Assembly (NCBI RefSeq): GCF_026343945.1
Contig: NZ_JAPKNJ010000002.1
Coordinates: 1,030,533 to 1,094,532, forward strand
DNA length: 64,000 bases
Direction: 5' to 3'
Source: Kaistia algarum
Lineage (GTDB): Bacteria > Pseudomonadota > Alphaproteobacteria > Rhizobiales > Kaistiaceae
Numbering within the stretch: position 1 is the stretch's first letter; every line of letters begins with the position of its first letter. Below, one piece after another: positions 1-8,228 of this stretch. Made by a program: the position numbers and the translations under genes. Under the pieces are notes generated by a model that saw nothing but the letters and a program-made list of their open reading frames with translations, searched no databases and was not told the DNA's origin.

Positions 1-638
1 AGTTCACCGTAGCGGCTCTCGTCGCCGAACATGTCCTTCGCGCGCTTCTTCAGCATATTGTAGATACGGTCCGTGTTGACCGGACCTGGATTGACACCGA
101 CGACGCGGATCTTGTCGTCGAGGCTGGAGCCGCCGAGCGCGCGGGTGAAGTGCATCAGGCTCGCATTGCCCACGGCGCCGGCGATGTAGCGCGGGTCGGT
201 GACCTCGCCGCCATTGCCGATATTGTTGATGATGACGCCGCCGCCCGCCGCCTTCATGCGCGGATAATAGAGCCGGCACAGATTGATATAGCCGAAGACC
301 TTCAGCTCCCAGCCGGCGCGCCACTTGGCCTCGTCGACGTCGAACAACGAGCCTGAGGGGATGACGCCAGCATTGTTGACGAGGATGTCCACGTCGCCGA
401 CGGCATCCGCGAGCCGCTCCGCCGCGCCGCTTTCCGTCAGGTCCATGGGGAAGAGCTCGACCGAGAGCTCGGGCGCTTCGGCGAGTATCTCGGCGCGGAT
501 CGCATGAAGCTTCTCGACATTGCGCGCCGTCAGGCGCACCTCGCAGCCTTCATCGGCAAAGGCCCTGGCAAGCCCGGCCCCGATCCCCTGCGAGGCACCG
601 GTGATGAGCACCTTCTTGCCGGTCAGACGCAGATCCAT
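1..638 (-). CDS. SDR-family oxidoreductase, non-canonical active site (3' end outside window)
   Basis: Short-chain dehydrogenase/reductase fold, last visible gene of the minus-strand operon. The first 212 residues are visible. The nucleotide-binding motif TGASQGIG is at residues 13-20 and NNAG at 88-91. The catalytic Tyr is present (Y151), but the usual Lys four residues on is Ala155 (YIAGA) and the usual Ser 13 residues before Tyr is Asn138. The Ser-Tyr-Lys triad is therefore incomplete, so it may not be a typical dehydrogenase. The start is the ATG at 638, with AGGAGAAT-like sequence upstream. It follows the binding-protein gene ending at 733 after about 95 bases. The C-terminus lies beyond position 1. 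Family is certain; substrate is unknown. Confidence 0.85.
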   Translation of the reverse strand, partial: MDLRLTGKKVLITGASQGIGAGLARAFADEGCEVRLTARNVEKLHAIRAEILAEAPELSVELFPMDLTESGAAERLADAVGDVDILVNNAGVIPSGSLFDVDEAKWRAGWELKVFGYINLCRLYYPRMKAAGGGVIINNIGNGGEVTDPRYIAGAVGNASLMHFTRALGGSSLDDKIRVVGVNPGPVNTDRIYNMLKKRAKDMFGDESRYGE

Positions 639-732
639 GAAATTCTCCTGTTGTGGCAATGGGTCGGGCCGGTTGCGGCATGCGACGCGCTCGCATGGAC
701 CCGGCCGCTCGTGAAGGGTGAATGGGCGCGGC

Positions 733-1662
733 TCATCGATCCGATCCGATCGTGCGGACATCGCGCCAGAACGCCATGGTGCTGGCTTCCTCCGGCGGGA
801 CGGAGCGGGAAAGCTGGCCATGCTCGAACAGGAACCGCTCGGCATCCCGCACGCGGGCGGGATCGATATAGCCGATGCCCCTCGCCGCCCCATCCCCGAG
901 ACGGGCGAGCGCGGCGACCTCGCGGATCATGATGGCCTGATGCGCGGAATCGAGATCCGGGCTGCGGCGCAGGACGGCGGCGACCGCCTCGTCCTGCCGT
1001 TCGAAGGATCTGTGCCATCCGCGCAGGCTCGCCGTCAGGAAACGGCCCACGACATCGGGCCTGTCCTGCAAGGTGCTATCCGCGGCGATGATCGGATCGC
1101 GCGGGATGACGATGCCGAAATCGGCCGGATCGAACGCAACGAGATCGTCGATGCCGGACGCTTCGAGCTTCGGCAACTGGTTGTAGAATGTCGCCGCGGC
1201 GACGGCGACCTCGCCATCGACGAAAGGCTGCATGCTGGCCGCCTGCACCACCTCGTCGACCGTGGAGAGATCCACGCCGGCCCGCCGCAGCATCGCACGC
1301 AGGATGAGATGCACGCCGGTGTACCACGTGCTCACCCGCCGGCCCGCGAAGTCCGCCAGCGACCGGATGCCGGATCCGCGCCGGGCAATATAGACGACAT
1401 CGATCTTCTGGAAGAGCGCGGCGATCGCCACCACGGGGAGACCTTCGGCACGCGCCGCGAGCACGCTCTCGAGGCCCCCGCCCTGCGCGAAATCCGCTTC
1501 ACCCGTCGCGACGGCGACCTCCGGATCGACACCGGGGCCCCCGACGCGAATATCGACGTCCAGGCCGGCCTCGGCATAATAGCCGGCGTCCTCGGCCAGA
1601 TAATATCCGGCGAACTGGGCCTGATGCAGCCATTTGAGCTGAAGCGAGACGTGATCCGTCAT
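733..1662 (-). CDS. NMT1/THI5-like binding protein lacking a signal peptide
   Basis: A 309-residue type 2 periplasmic-binding-fold protein of the NMT1/THI5/ThiY group, whose characterised members bind pyrimidine thiamin precursors and related heterocycles. The family motif LKWLHQAQFAGYYLAE is at residues 9-24, followed by GYYAEAGLDVDI and a GGPGVDPE loop. The mature-protein motif starts only eight residues after the initiator Met and there is no hydrophobic leader, so export is not expected. It overlaps the oxidoreductase upstream by four bases (ATGA) and no ABC permease or ATPase is in this operon. It lacks the Cys-rich motif of the HMP-forming THI5 enzymes. It could be a cytoplasmic ligand carrier or an enzyme; both are inference. 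Confidence 0.85.
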   Translation of the reverse strand: MTDHVSLQLKWLHQAQFAGYYLAEDAGYYAEAGLDVDIRVGGPGVDPEVAVATGEADFAQGGGLESVLAARAEGLPVVAIAALFQKIDVVYIARRGSGIRSLADFAGRRVSTWYTGVHLILRAMLRRAGVDLSTVDEVVQAASMQPFVDGEVAVAAATFYNQLPKLEASGIDDLVAFDPADFGIVIPRDPIIAADSTLQDRPDVVGRFLTASLRGWHRSFERQDEAVAAVLRRSPDLDSAHQAIMIREVAALARLGDGAARGIGYIDPARVRDAERFLFEHGQLSRSVPPEEASTMAFWRDVRTIGSDR

Positions 1663-3065
1663 TCCTGCCCGTCCCGTGTTGCTTCCAAAACAGCCGAGAG
1701 CGGCACGGGCCTGAGCGGGATACGTGGCGGGTTGAAGCCAGCCTCGCGCGGCGTGATGCCGGTCTCGGCGGCTGCGATGTCCGCGATGGCGGCGCCGCAG
1801 ATGCGTCCCTGGCAGCGTCCCATGCCGGCCCGCGTCCAGATCTTGGCGCCCGCGACGGCGTCGGTCCCCGCAGCGAAGGCTGAAGCGATTTCGGCGCGCG
1901 TGATTTCTTCGCAGCGGCAGACGATCGTGTCGTCCTGGGCCAATGTCGCGAGGTCGGCGGGCGGCGCATAGAGCCGCCCGAGGCCATCGGAAAAGGCACG
2001 CGCCCGGGCGAGCTGTTCCCCGAGGCTCGCGCGCTCGCTCTCGTCGCCTGCGGTATCGGCGCCGAGGTCGGCCGCAGCAGAGAGCCCGGCGAGGCGACCC
2101 GAGAGCCGGGCCGGAACGGCGCCGGCAATGCCCGTGACTTCCCCGGCGGCATAGACGCCTTCAACCGAGGTGCGTCCGCTCGCCCGGTCCGTGATGCAAT
2201 GCCAGCCGCCGAGCGCCGGATCATGCTCGTGCCGGCAGCGCAGCAGCGCCGTCAGCTCGATCATCGGCCGGAAGCCCCAGCCGACCAGCAGCGCATCGAT
2301 CCCGCCGATGGTCTCGGAACGATCGCGATCGATTCGCCCGCTGCGATCGACCGGCGCGATGCGGATAGCCGTGACGCGCTCATCGCCGATCGCCTCGGTG
2401 ACGATCCAGCCGCTGCGCCGCTCGGGAATGGCACGGGCCGCCACCAACAGCCTAGCCGCCTCGCGCCAGCGGCCGGGATGGCGCGCGAGATGAGCGATGA
2501 TCGCCAAATCGGTGTGCCGGGCCTCGATCAGCGCAACCGGCGGCTTGCCGAGCTTCACCAGCGTCTCGGCCACCGCCAGCAGGAACGGCCCGCTGCCGGC
2601 GAGCACGACTCGCTCGCCGGCACTCGCCCCGCCGAGCTTGGCGAGGCGCTGGCCGGCGCCCGGCGTCATGACACCGGGCAAGGTCCAGCCGGGGAATGGC
2701 ATCGCGCGGTCATGCGCGCCGGTCGCGACGATGATGGCGCGCGGCACGAATTCGATCGGGCCGTCCGCCGTATTCGCCAGAACGCGCCGATCCGGAAAGG
2801 CAGCGAAAACCTCGGCGCCGGCATGGAAGGCAACACCGCTGGCCTGGGACTTGGCGATGGCCGCCGCCCCCTCCTCGCCCTGCACGGAGAGCGGCGCAGC
2901 CCCCGTCGGGTCCTGCATCCAGTATTGTCCGCCCGGACGAAATCCGGCGTCGACGAGGTCGACCGCAATGCCCGCTTCCGCCGCGGCCCGCGCGGCTTCG
3001 AGACCGGCCGGGCCGCCGCCGACGACGAGCAGATCCGTCTCGATCCGCCTCATGGGTCCACTCAT
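1659..3065 (-). CDS. FAD/NAD(P)-binding oxidoreductase with BFD-like [2Fe-2S] domain (HcnB/OoxA-like)
   Basis: Predicted 468-residue flavoprotein subunit of a multi-subunit amine or amino-acid oxidase of the HcnB/OoxA/sarcosine-oxidase-like class. The N-terminal dinucleotide fold shows LLVVGGGPAGLEA and a central VATGAHDRAMPFPGW segment. The C-terminus has clustered Cys (CRCEEIT, then RCQGRIC) typical of a BFD-like [2Fe-2S] domain. The reading frame is open far upstream, but the start is set at the ATG at 3065 because it overlaps the stop of the ferredoxin-like gene by four bases and puts the GGGPAG motif about 15 residues in. It would accept electrons from the DAO-type subunit at 3313-4479 through the small ferredoxin-like subunit. 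Substrate unknown. Confidence 0.88.
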   Translation of the reverse strand: MSGPMRRIETDLLVVGGGPAGLEAARAAAEAGIAVDLVDAGFRPGGQYWMQDPTGAAPLSVQGEEGAAAIAKSQASGVAFHAGAEVFAAFPDRRVLANTADGPIEFVPRAIIVATGAHDRAMPFPGWTLPGVMTPGAGQRLAKLGGASAGERVVLAGSGPFLLAVAETLVKLGKPPVALIEARHTDLAIIAHLARHPGRWREAARLLVAARAIPERRSGWIVTEAIGDERVTAIRIAPVDRSGRIDRDRSETIGGIDALLVGWGFRPMIELTALLRCRHEHDPALGGWHCITDRASGRTSVEGVYAAGEVTGIAGAVPARLSGRLAGLSAAADLGADTAGDESERASLGEQLARARAFSDGLGRLYAPPADLATLAQDDTIVCRCEEITRAEIASAFAAGTDAVAGAKIWTRAGMGRCQGRICGAAIADIAAAETGITPREAGFNPPRIPLRPVPLSAVLEATRDGQE

Positions 3066-3316
3066 GAGCGCACCGTCTCGACGCGCATGCCGGCGCGGAT
3101 CGGCGTCACGCAGGCGCGTACGCCCTCGCGCCCATCGACACGGACCAGGCAATCGAAGCACACGCCCATGCCGCAGAAGAGTCCGCGCGGCGCGCCGTCC
3201 TTCGCCGTATGACGAAGCACGGCATTCAGCTCGCGATGGAGCAGCGCGCCCAGCGGGCGCCCCGCCTCCGCCTCGACCGCGCGGCCATCGAGATCGATGG
3301 TGACGAGCGCGCTCAT
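3062..3316 (-). CDS. small [2Fe-2S]-binding subunit (HcnA-like)
   Basis: An 84-residue plant-type ferredoxin-fold protein. The Cys pattern CGMGVCFDC followed by a fourth Cys in GVRAC is the usual [2Fe-2S] ligand set of the HcnA/SoxA-N-terminal family. It overlaps both neighbours by four bases (start 3316 with the DAO gene stop, stop 3062 with the next start), which implies tight co-translation and 1:1:1 stoichiometry. Together with the genes at 1659-3065 and 3313-4479 it forms a complete heterotrimeric FAD/[2Fe-2S] dehydrogenase set. This is the electron-transfer subunit; no substrate specificity can be read from it. Confidence 0.9.
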   Translation of the reverse strand: MSALVTIDLDGRAVEAEAGRPLGALLHRELNAVLRHTAKDGAPRGLFCGMGVCFDCLVRVDGREGVRACVTPIRAGMRVETVRS

Positions 3317-4479
3317 GCGGCCGCCCTCCTGTCGAACCGGGCCGGGTCATAGAGATCGCGCCGGAACGGGCTTTCGCGGCCGGCGACGAGGTCCGCGATG
3401 ATGCGGGCCATGCCGAGCGAGCGCACGAAGCCGGTACCGCCATCGCCCGCGGCGACGAAGAGGCCGTCCGGCCCCGCCGGCCCGGTCAGGAAACGATCAT
3501 CCGGCGTCACCGCCTCGTAGCGCACCCAGGAGCGCAGCAGGTCGATCTCTGCGAACTTCGGAAAGAGGAAGAGCAGTGTCGCGATGGAATCGCGGATGAA
3601 GGCGCGGTCGACCTCGGGAATATCGTCCGGACTGCCGGCCGCCGTGACGCCGCCTTCGAGGACGGTGTTGAACAGGATCTGGCCGCTCATCGCCTGCTGG
3701 ATCTGCGTATAGCCGGCATCGACGCCGCCTTCCGCCTTGCAGGCACCGACGACGGTGCGGATCGAACGCGGGACCGAGACGGTGGCGAGACACTGCGCCT
3801 TGCGCGGCACGATCGGCAACTGGACACCCGCCGTCGCCGCGAGCTTCGCGGTCCACGGGCCGCCGGCAATCACGACGATCCCCGCCTCGATCGGCCCATC
3901 GGCCGTCTCGACGCCCGCGATGCGCCCGCCGACGACCCGCAGCGCCGTCGCCGGATTTCGGCTCACCAGCGTTGCCCTCGCCGCCTGCGCGGCTTCGAGC
4001 AGGCGGCGCACGGCGAGGAAGGGATTGACGACGGCCGAATTCGGCGACCAGGTCGCGGCATGGATCGGACCGGTCAGCTCCGGCTCGATGCGGCGCACGG
4101 CCTCGGGATCGAGCAGCGTCGGCGAAAGGCCGGCTGCGGTCTCGATGCCGATCCACTCATCGGCGGAGCGGCGCTCGCTCTCCTGCTTCAGGAACCGCAA
4201 CTGGCCGCAGCGGGAATATTCGAAGTCCGGCGCGGCCTCGGCAAACGCCGCCCATTCGTCGCAGCACCATTTGAGGAGCGGCAGTTCGTCCTCGTCCATC
4301 ATATGCGTGCCAATACAGGCGAGGCTCGCGCCGGAGACCGCGCCGCCCGGCACGCCCTGCTCGATGATGACGACGCGGCGGCCCGCAACGGCGAGCGCGC
4401 GCGCAACGGCCGCGCCCACCACCCCGGCGCCCACGACGACCGCGTCCGCCTTCATGCCCGCACCCGGTTTCATCCCCAT
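3313..4479 (-). CDS. FAD-dependent amino-acid/amine oxidoreductase (DAO family)
   Basis: A 388-residue DAO-fold flavoprotein, the substrate-oxidising subunit of the heterotrimer. The N-terminal FAD motif reads VVVGAGVVGAAVARAL, and the C-terminal GDGGTGFVRSLGMA segment is typical of the FAD site in glycine/sarcosine/D-amino-acid oxidases. Family members oxidise a C-N bond in a primary or secondary amine. Possible starts are the Met codons at 4479, 4473 and 4455; 4479 is preferred because it overlaps the binding-protein gene that stops at 4470. Placed between two leaderless binding proteins, it suggests oxidation of a small cyclic or N-substituted amine. That substrate class is inference. Confidence 0.88.
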   Translation of the reverse strand: MGMKPGAGMKADAVVVGAGVVGAAVARALAVAGRRVVIIEQGVPGGAVSGASLACIGTHMMDEDELPLLKWCCDEWAAFAEAAPDFEYSRCGQLRFLKQESERRSADEWIGIETAAGLSPTLLDPEAVRRIEPELTGPIHAATWSPNSAVVNPFLAVRRLLEAAQAARATLVSRNPATALRVVGGRIAGVETADGPIEAGIVVIAGGPWTAKLAATAGVQLPIVPRKAQCLATVSVPRSIRTVVGACKAEGGVDAGYTQIQQAMSGQILFNTVLEGGVTAAGSPDDIPEVDRAFIRDSIATLLFLFPKFAEIDLLRSWVRYEAVTPDDRFLTGPAGPDGLFVAAGDGGTGFVRSLGMARIIADLVAGRESPFRRDLYDPARFDRRAAA

Positions 4480-5417
4480 GCGGCGCTCCGCACAGCCTCC
4501 GGCGCAGCGCGCCAGAAGCGATCGTCGACCAGACCCTCTTCCGCCGGCGCGTGCCCTTCGACTTCCGACATGGCGACCAGCGCCTGGCGGATATGCTTCG
4601 GATCGGGATAGCCGAGCCCCTGCGTCAGGGTCGCGCCGGCCAGCGCGAGCGCGCGGATATCGGCCAGCTGGCCCTCCTGTTCGAGCCGCGCCATATCCGG
4701 CCGCAGCCGGCAGCAGAGCGCGATCGCTGCTTCGAGATTGTGGAAGGCCTTGGTCCAGCCCGTCAGCACGGCATTGACCACGGCCTGAACGATGTGCGGG
4801 TTGGCGGCGACGAAATCGCGCCGGGCGATGAGCCCATCCTTGAGCAGCGACGCGCCATAATCGGCGGCGCGGAAGAGGACGAAATCGTCGAGCGATCCGG
4901 CCGCGTGCTCCAGATGATGGATCTCGTGATAGGTCGTCATCTGCGCGCAGTCGACACGACCGTCCATCATGGCGCCGACCGTGTCGCCCACCGCAATCCG
5001 CTCATAGGCGTCGAGCGCGAGGCCGGCGCGCTTCAGCATGAAGGTGAGTTCGAGGTCTTCGCGGCCCGGCCAGACGCCGATGCGATGGCCGGCAAGATCC
5101 GTGGGCCGCGCAATGCCCGCACTGCGCCGTGCTGGATAGACCAGCGCGCTCTCCTGCTGGATCGCGAGCAGGAAAACCAGTTCCTCCGAACGGCCGCTTT
5201 CCAGCATGTGCGACGGGCTCGCCACGGCGAAATCGACGTCGCCATCCAGCAGTGCCGCGATCGGGCCCTTGGCGAAATCGAGCGGCACACATTTGAGGTC
5301 CAGCCCGACATCGCGCGCCAGCCCCTCATGCTCGGCGATCAGATAGCCGGCGAATTGCGGCTGCGGGTGCCAGAGAAGGCGGATCTTGATGGGCTGCACG
5401 TCGCCTCGCCTATCCAT
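4470..5417 (-). CDS. second NMT1/THI5-like binding protein lacking a signal peptide
   Basis: A 315-residue NMT1-type binding-fold protein. The family motif is recognisable but divergent (LLWHPQPQFAGYLIAEHEG, beginning near residue 13), and the IGVWPGREDLELTFMLKRAGL segment matches the hinge region of the family. The open frame extends to 5513, but the ATG at 5417 is preferred: it overlaps the aldehyde dehydrogenase stop by eight bases and places the fold at the N-terminus as in the homologue at 733-1662. No signal sequence is visible from this start. Two leaderless copies around the oxidase set are unusual for a family normally secreted to the periplasm. Function beyond ligand binding is unknown. 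Confidence 0.82.
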   Translation of the reverse strand: MDRRGDVQPIKIRLLWHPQPQFAGYLIAEHEGLARDVGLDLKCVPLDFAKGPIAALLDGDVDFAVASPSHMLESGRSEELVFLLAIQQESALVYPARRSAGIARPTDLAGHRIGVWPGREDLELTFMLKRAGLALDAYERIAVGDTVGAMMDGRVDCAQMTTYHEIHHLEHAAGSLDDFVLFRAADYGASLLKDGLIARRDFVAANPHIVQAVVNAVLTGWTKAFHNLEAAIALCCRLRPDMARLEQEGQLADIRALALAGATLTQGLGYPDPKHIRQALVAMSEVEGHAPAEEGLVDDRFWRAAPEAVRSAAWG

Positions 5418-6930
5418 AACGCTTGCCACCGGCGAACCAGTCGTCGAACCGCTCCGCCGTCGAGACCAGCACGTTGCGCTTCCTCTGGTAGGAGCGGAGC
5501 GCGTCCCAGCCATTCTCGGTGCCGTAGCCGCTGTCGCCGAACCCGCCCCAGATCGAGCGCGGATCGTTCTTGTGATGATCGTTCACCCAGATCATGCCGG
5601 CCCGCACCTTGCCGGCCATCCGGTGCGCCCGCGCCACGTCGCGCGTCCAGATCGAGGCGCCGAGCGCATAGGGCGTGTCATTGGCGATCGCGAGCGCCTC
5701 GGCCTCGCCGGAGAACGGCGTCACGGCCGCGATCGGGCCGAAGACCTCCTCGCGGAACAGCGTCATCGACGGTGCGACATCGGCGAAGACCGTCGGCTCG
5801 ACAAAGTTGCCGCCCGAGAACGGTGCCGGAAGAGACGGCACGCCGCCACCCGCGACGAGCCTTGCGCCTTCCGCCTTGGCGGTCTCGATATAGGCGAGGC
5901 AGCGGTCGCGCGAGGTGGCCGAGATCACCGGACCGATATCGGTCGCAAGGTCGGCCGGATCGCCCTGCCGCAGCGCCTCGACGCGCGCCACGAAGGCCTC
6001 GATGAACGGCTCGTAGATCGCCTCCGCGACGATGAAACGGCTGGCGGAGACGCAGGTCTGTCCCGCCGCGACGAAGGCGGCGAAGACGGCGCCGGCCGCC
6101 GCTTCGTCGATGTCGCTGTCCTCGAAGATCACGACCGGCGTCTTGCCGCCGAGCTCCAGCGTGCAAGGCACGAGGCGCGCGGCAGCCGCGGCCGCGACCT
6201 TGCGGCCCGTGCCCGTGCCGCCGGTCAGGTCGATATGGCGGACGGCCGGTGCGTTGCAGACGAGCGAGCCGGTCGTGCCGTCGCCGGTGACGACATTGAC
6301 GACCCCCGCCGGAAGGCCGGCCTCGCGGCACCATTCCGCCAGCAGCAATGGGGTGGCCGGGGCGAGTTCGGATGGCTTGACCACCACCGTATTGCCGGCG
6401 GCGAGCGCGGCGGCCAGCTTCTTGACGAGAATGAGGATGGGATGGTTCCACGGCGTCAGCAGCGCGCAGACGCCATGCGACTCATAGGCGGTATAGGAGA
6501 GGAAGCCACCGCGCAGGCGATTGGATTCGCCTTCAAGGCCCGCGGCGATGCCGCCGAAATAGTCGAGCCACTCCGGAATACGGCCCATCTGCGCGCGCAT
6601 CTCGCGGATCGGCCGGCCGGTGATCGCCGATTCGAAGGTCGCCAGCTCGCCGATGCGGCTGCGCACGATCTCGGCCAGTGCGCGCAGATGCCGGCCACGG
6701 TCGAGCGCATCCAGCGCGCCCCAGGCCGGCGCCGCCGCCGAAGCGGCGTCCATCGCCGCCGCAACATCGTCGGCTCCCGCGAGCGGCACGGCGCCGAAGC
6801 GCGCGCCGCTGGCGGGACTGACGACCGGGATCATCGCCGCCGAACGGGCCTCCTGAAAGGCGCCGCCATAATGCAGCAGCCGGCCCGACAAGAACGGCAG
6901 TTCCGCCCAGCCTGCGGTGTCGGCCGTCAT
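5410..6930 (-). CDS. NAD(P)-dependent aldehyde dehydrogenase
   Basis: A 506-residue aldehyde dehydrogenase superfamily member of normal length. It would oxidise an aldehyde to the carboxylate with NAD(P)+. The general base is Glu259 in LELGGKTP and the nucleophile is Cys293 in GQTCVSASR; the PWNHP and VVKPSELAP cofactor-binding segments are also intact. The start at 6930 overlaps the stop of the luciferase-like gene by four bases. In this operon it probably oxidises an aldehyde produced by the monooxygenase or the amine oxidase. The substrate cannot be told from sequence. Confidence 0.92.
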   Translation of the reverse strand: MTADTAGWAELPFLSGRLLHYGGAFQEARSAAMIPVVSPASGARFGAVPLAGADDVAAAMDAASAAAPAWGALDALDRGRHLRALAEIVRSRIGELATFESAITGRPIREMRAQMGRIPEWLDYFGGIAAGLEGESNRLRGGFLSYTAYESHGVCALLTPWNHPILILVKKLAAALAAGNTVVVKPSELAPATPLLLAEWCREAGLPAGVVNVVTGDGTTGSLVCNAPAVRHIDLTGGTGTGRKVAAAAAARLVPCTLELGGKTPVVIFEDSDIDEAAAGAVFAAFVAAGQTCVSASRFIVAEAIYEPFIEAFVARVEALRQGDPADLATDIGPVISATSRDRCLAYIETAKAEGARLVAGGGVPSLPAPFSGGNFVEPTVFADVAPSMTLFREEVFGPIAAVTPFSGEAEALAIANDTPYALGASIWTRDVARAHRMAGKVRAGMIWVNDHHKNDPRSIWGGFGDSGYGTENGWDALRSYQRKRNVLVSTAERFDDWFAGGKRYG

Positions 6931-8228
6931 CGCTTCGGCTCCGGCCGCGCGAGGCCGAGATGGTCGCGCAGCGTCGTACCTTCATAGTCAGCGCGAAACA
7001 GGCCGCGCTCCTGCAGGATCGGCACGACCAGATCGACGAAATCGTCGAAGCCGCCGGGGAAATAGGGCGGCATGATGTTGAAGCCGTCGGCGGCGCCGTT
7101 CTCGAACCAGTGCTGCAGCGTATCGGCGATGGTCTCCGCCGAGCCGCACAGGACCCAGTGCCCGCGCGCGGCGGCCGTCAGGTTATACAGATCGCGCAGC
7201 GTCATGTTCTCGCGCTTCGCCTTGGCCAGCATGACGCTCGCAAACGCATGATAGGCGTCGGAGGGCTTCAGATCGTCCGGGATCGGGCCATCGAGATTAT
7301 AGACGCTCATATCCTTGCCGAAGCGATCGGAGAGCATCGCGAAGGCATTGGTCGATGAGACGAAACCCTGCAGCGTCTTCAGCTTGTCGAACGCCTCGCG
7401 GTCGGTGCGCCCGACGACCGGCATCACGCCCGGCAGCACCGTCACGTCCTCCGCGCGGCGGCCAAATTCCGGCAGCAGCGCCTTGAACGACGCATATTGC
7501 TGCTGCGCCTCGGCGAGATCCTGCACGACGGAGAAGACGACGTCGGCCGTGCGCGCCGCCAGGCGCTGGCCCGGAGCCGAGCCGCCGGCCTGCAGCACGA
7601 TCGGCTGGCCCTGCGGCGAGCGGCCGATATTGAGTGGCCCCTTCACCTGGAACCATTTGCCGTCGTGATCCAGCGCATGGACCTTGGCAGGATCGATATA
7701 AAGCCCGCTCTCCCGATCCGCGACGATCGCGTCGTCGTCCCAGCAATCCCAGAGCTGCTTCACGACGCCGACGAATTCCTCGGCGATCTCGTAGCGCAGC
7801 GCATGATCGGGGTGTTCACGCCCGAAATTGGCGCCGCTCGCCGCATTCGACGTCGTCACCGCATTCCAGGCGGCGCGGCCATTCGAGATATGGTCGAGCG
7901 AGGCGAAGGCGCGCGCCGTGCTGAACGGGTCGCCATAGGTGGTCGAGGCCGTCGCACCAAGGCCGATATGGCTTGTCGTGACGGAGAGGGCCGAAAGCAT
8001 CGTCAGCGGCTCGAGCCGGGCCGTATAGGACGGATGCGCGGCCGGATCGGCATAGAGATTGTCGCCCATGAAGATCAGGTCGAACTTGCCGCGCTCGGCA
8101 ATCCGCCCGATCTCCTGAATCTGCTTGAGGTCCTGGAAGCTGTCGAAGGCGCCCGGATAGCGCCAGCCGGCGATATGGCTGCCCGTTCCGAGGATGAACA
8201 GGCCGAGATGGATCTGTCGCTTGGTCAT
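6927..8228 (-). CDS. LLM-class flavin-dependent monooxygenase (NtaA/SnaA/DszA family)
   Basis: A 433-residue bacterial luciferase-like protein of the NtaA/SnaA/DszA group. These enzymes use reduced FMN from a separate reductase and O2 to cleave C-N or C-S bonds or to hydroxylate heterocycles. The N-terminus (LGLFILGTGSHIAGWRYPGA) and the later PQGQPIVLQAGGSAPG and QHWFENGAADGFNIMPPYFP segments are family signatures. A candidate reductase is encoded at 26111-26617 in another operon. It overlaps the nucleoside hydrolase by four bases, so the likely substrate is a base or base fragment freed from a glycoside (inference). Length is normal and no damage is seen. Confidence 0.92.
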   Translation of the reverse strand: MTKRQIHLGLFILGTGSHIAGWRYPGAFDSFQDLKQIQEIGRIAERGKFDLIFMGDNLYADPAAHPSYTARLEPLTMLSALSVTTSHIGLGATASTTYGDPFSTARAFASLDHISNGRAAWNAVTTSNAASGANFGREHPDHALRYEIAEEFVGVVKQLWDCWDDDAIVADRESGLYIDPAKVHALDHDGKWFQVKGPLNIGRSPQGQPIVLQAGGSAPGQRLAARTADVVFSVVQDLAEAQQQYASFKALLPEFGRRAEDVTVLPGVMPVVGRTDREAFDKLKTLQGFVSSTNAFAMLSDRFGKDMSVYNLDGPIPDDLKPSDAYHAFASVMLAKAKRENMTLRDLYNLTAAARGHWVLCGSAETIADTLQHWFENGAADGFNIMPPYFPGGFDDFVDLVVPILQERGLFRADYEGTTLRDHLGLARPEPKR

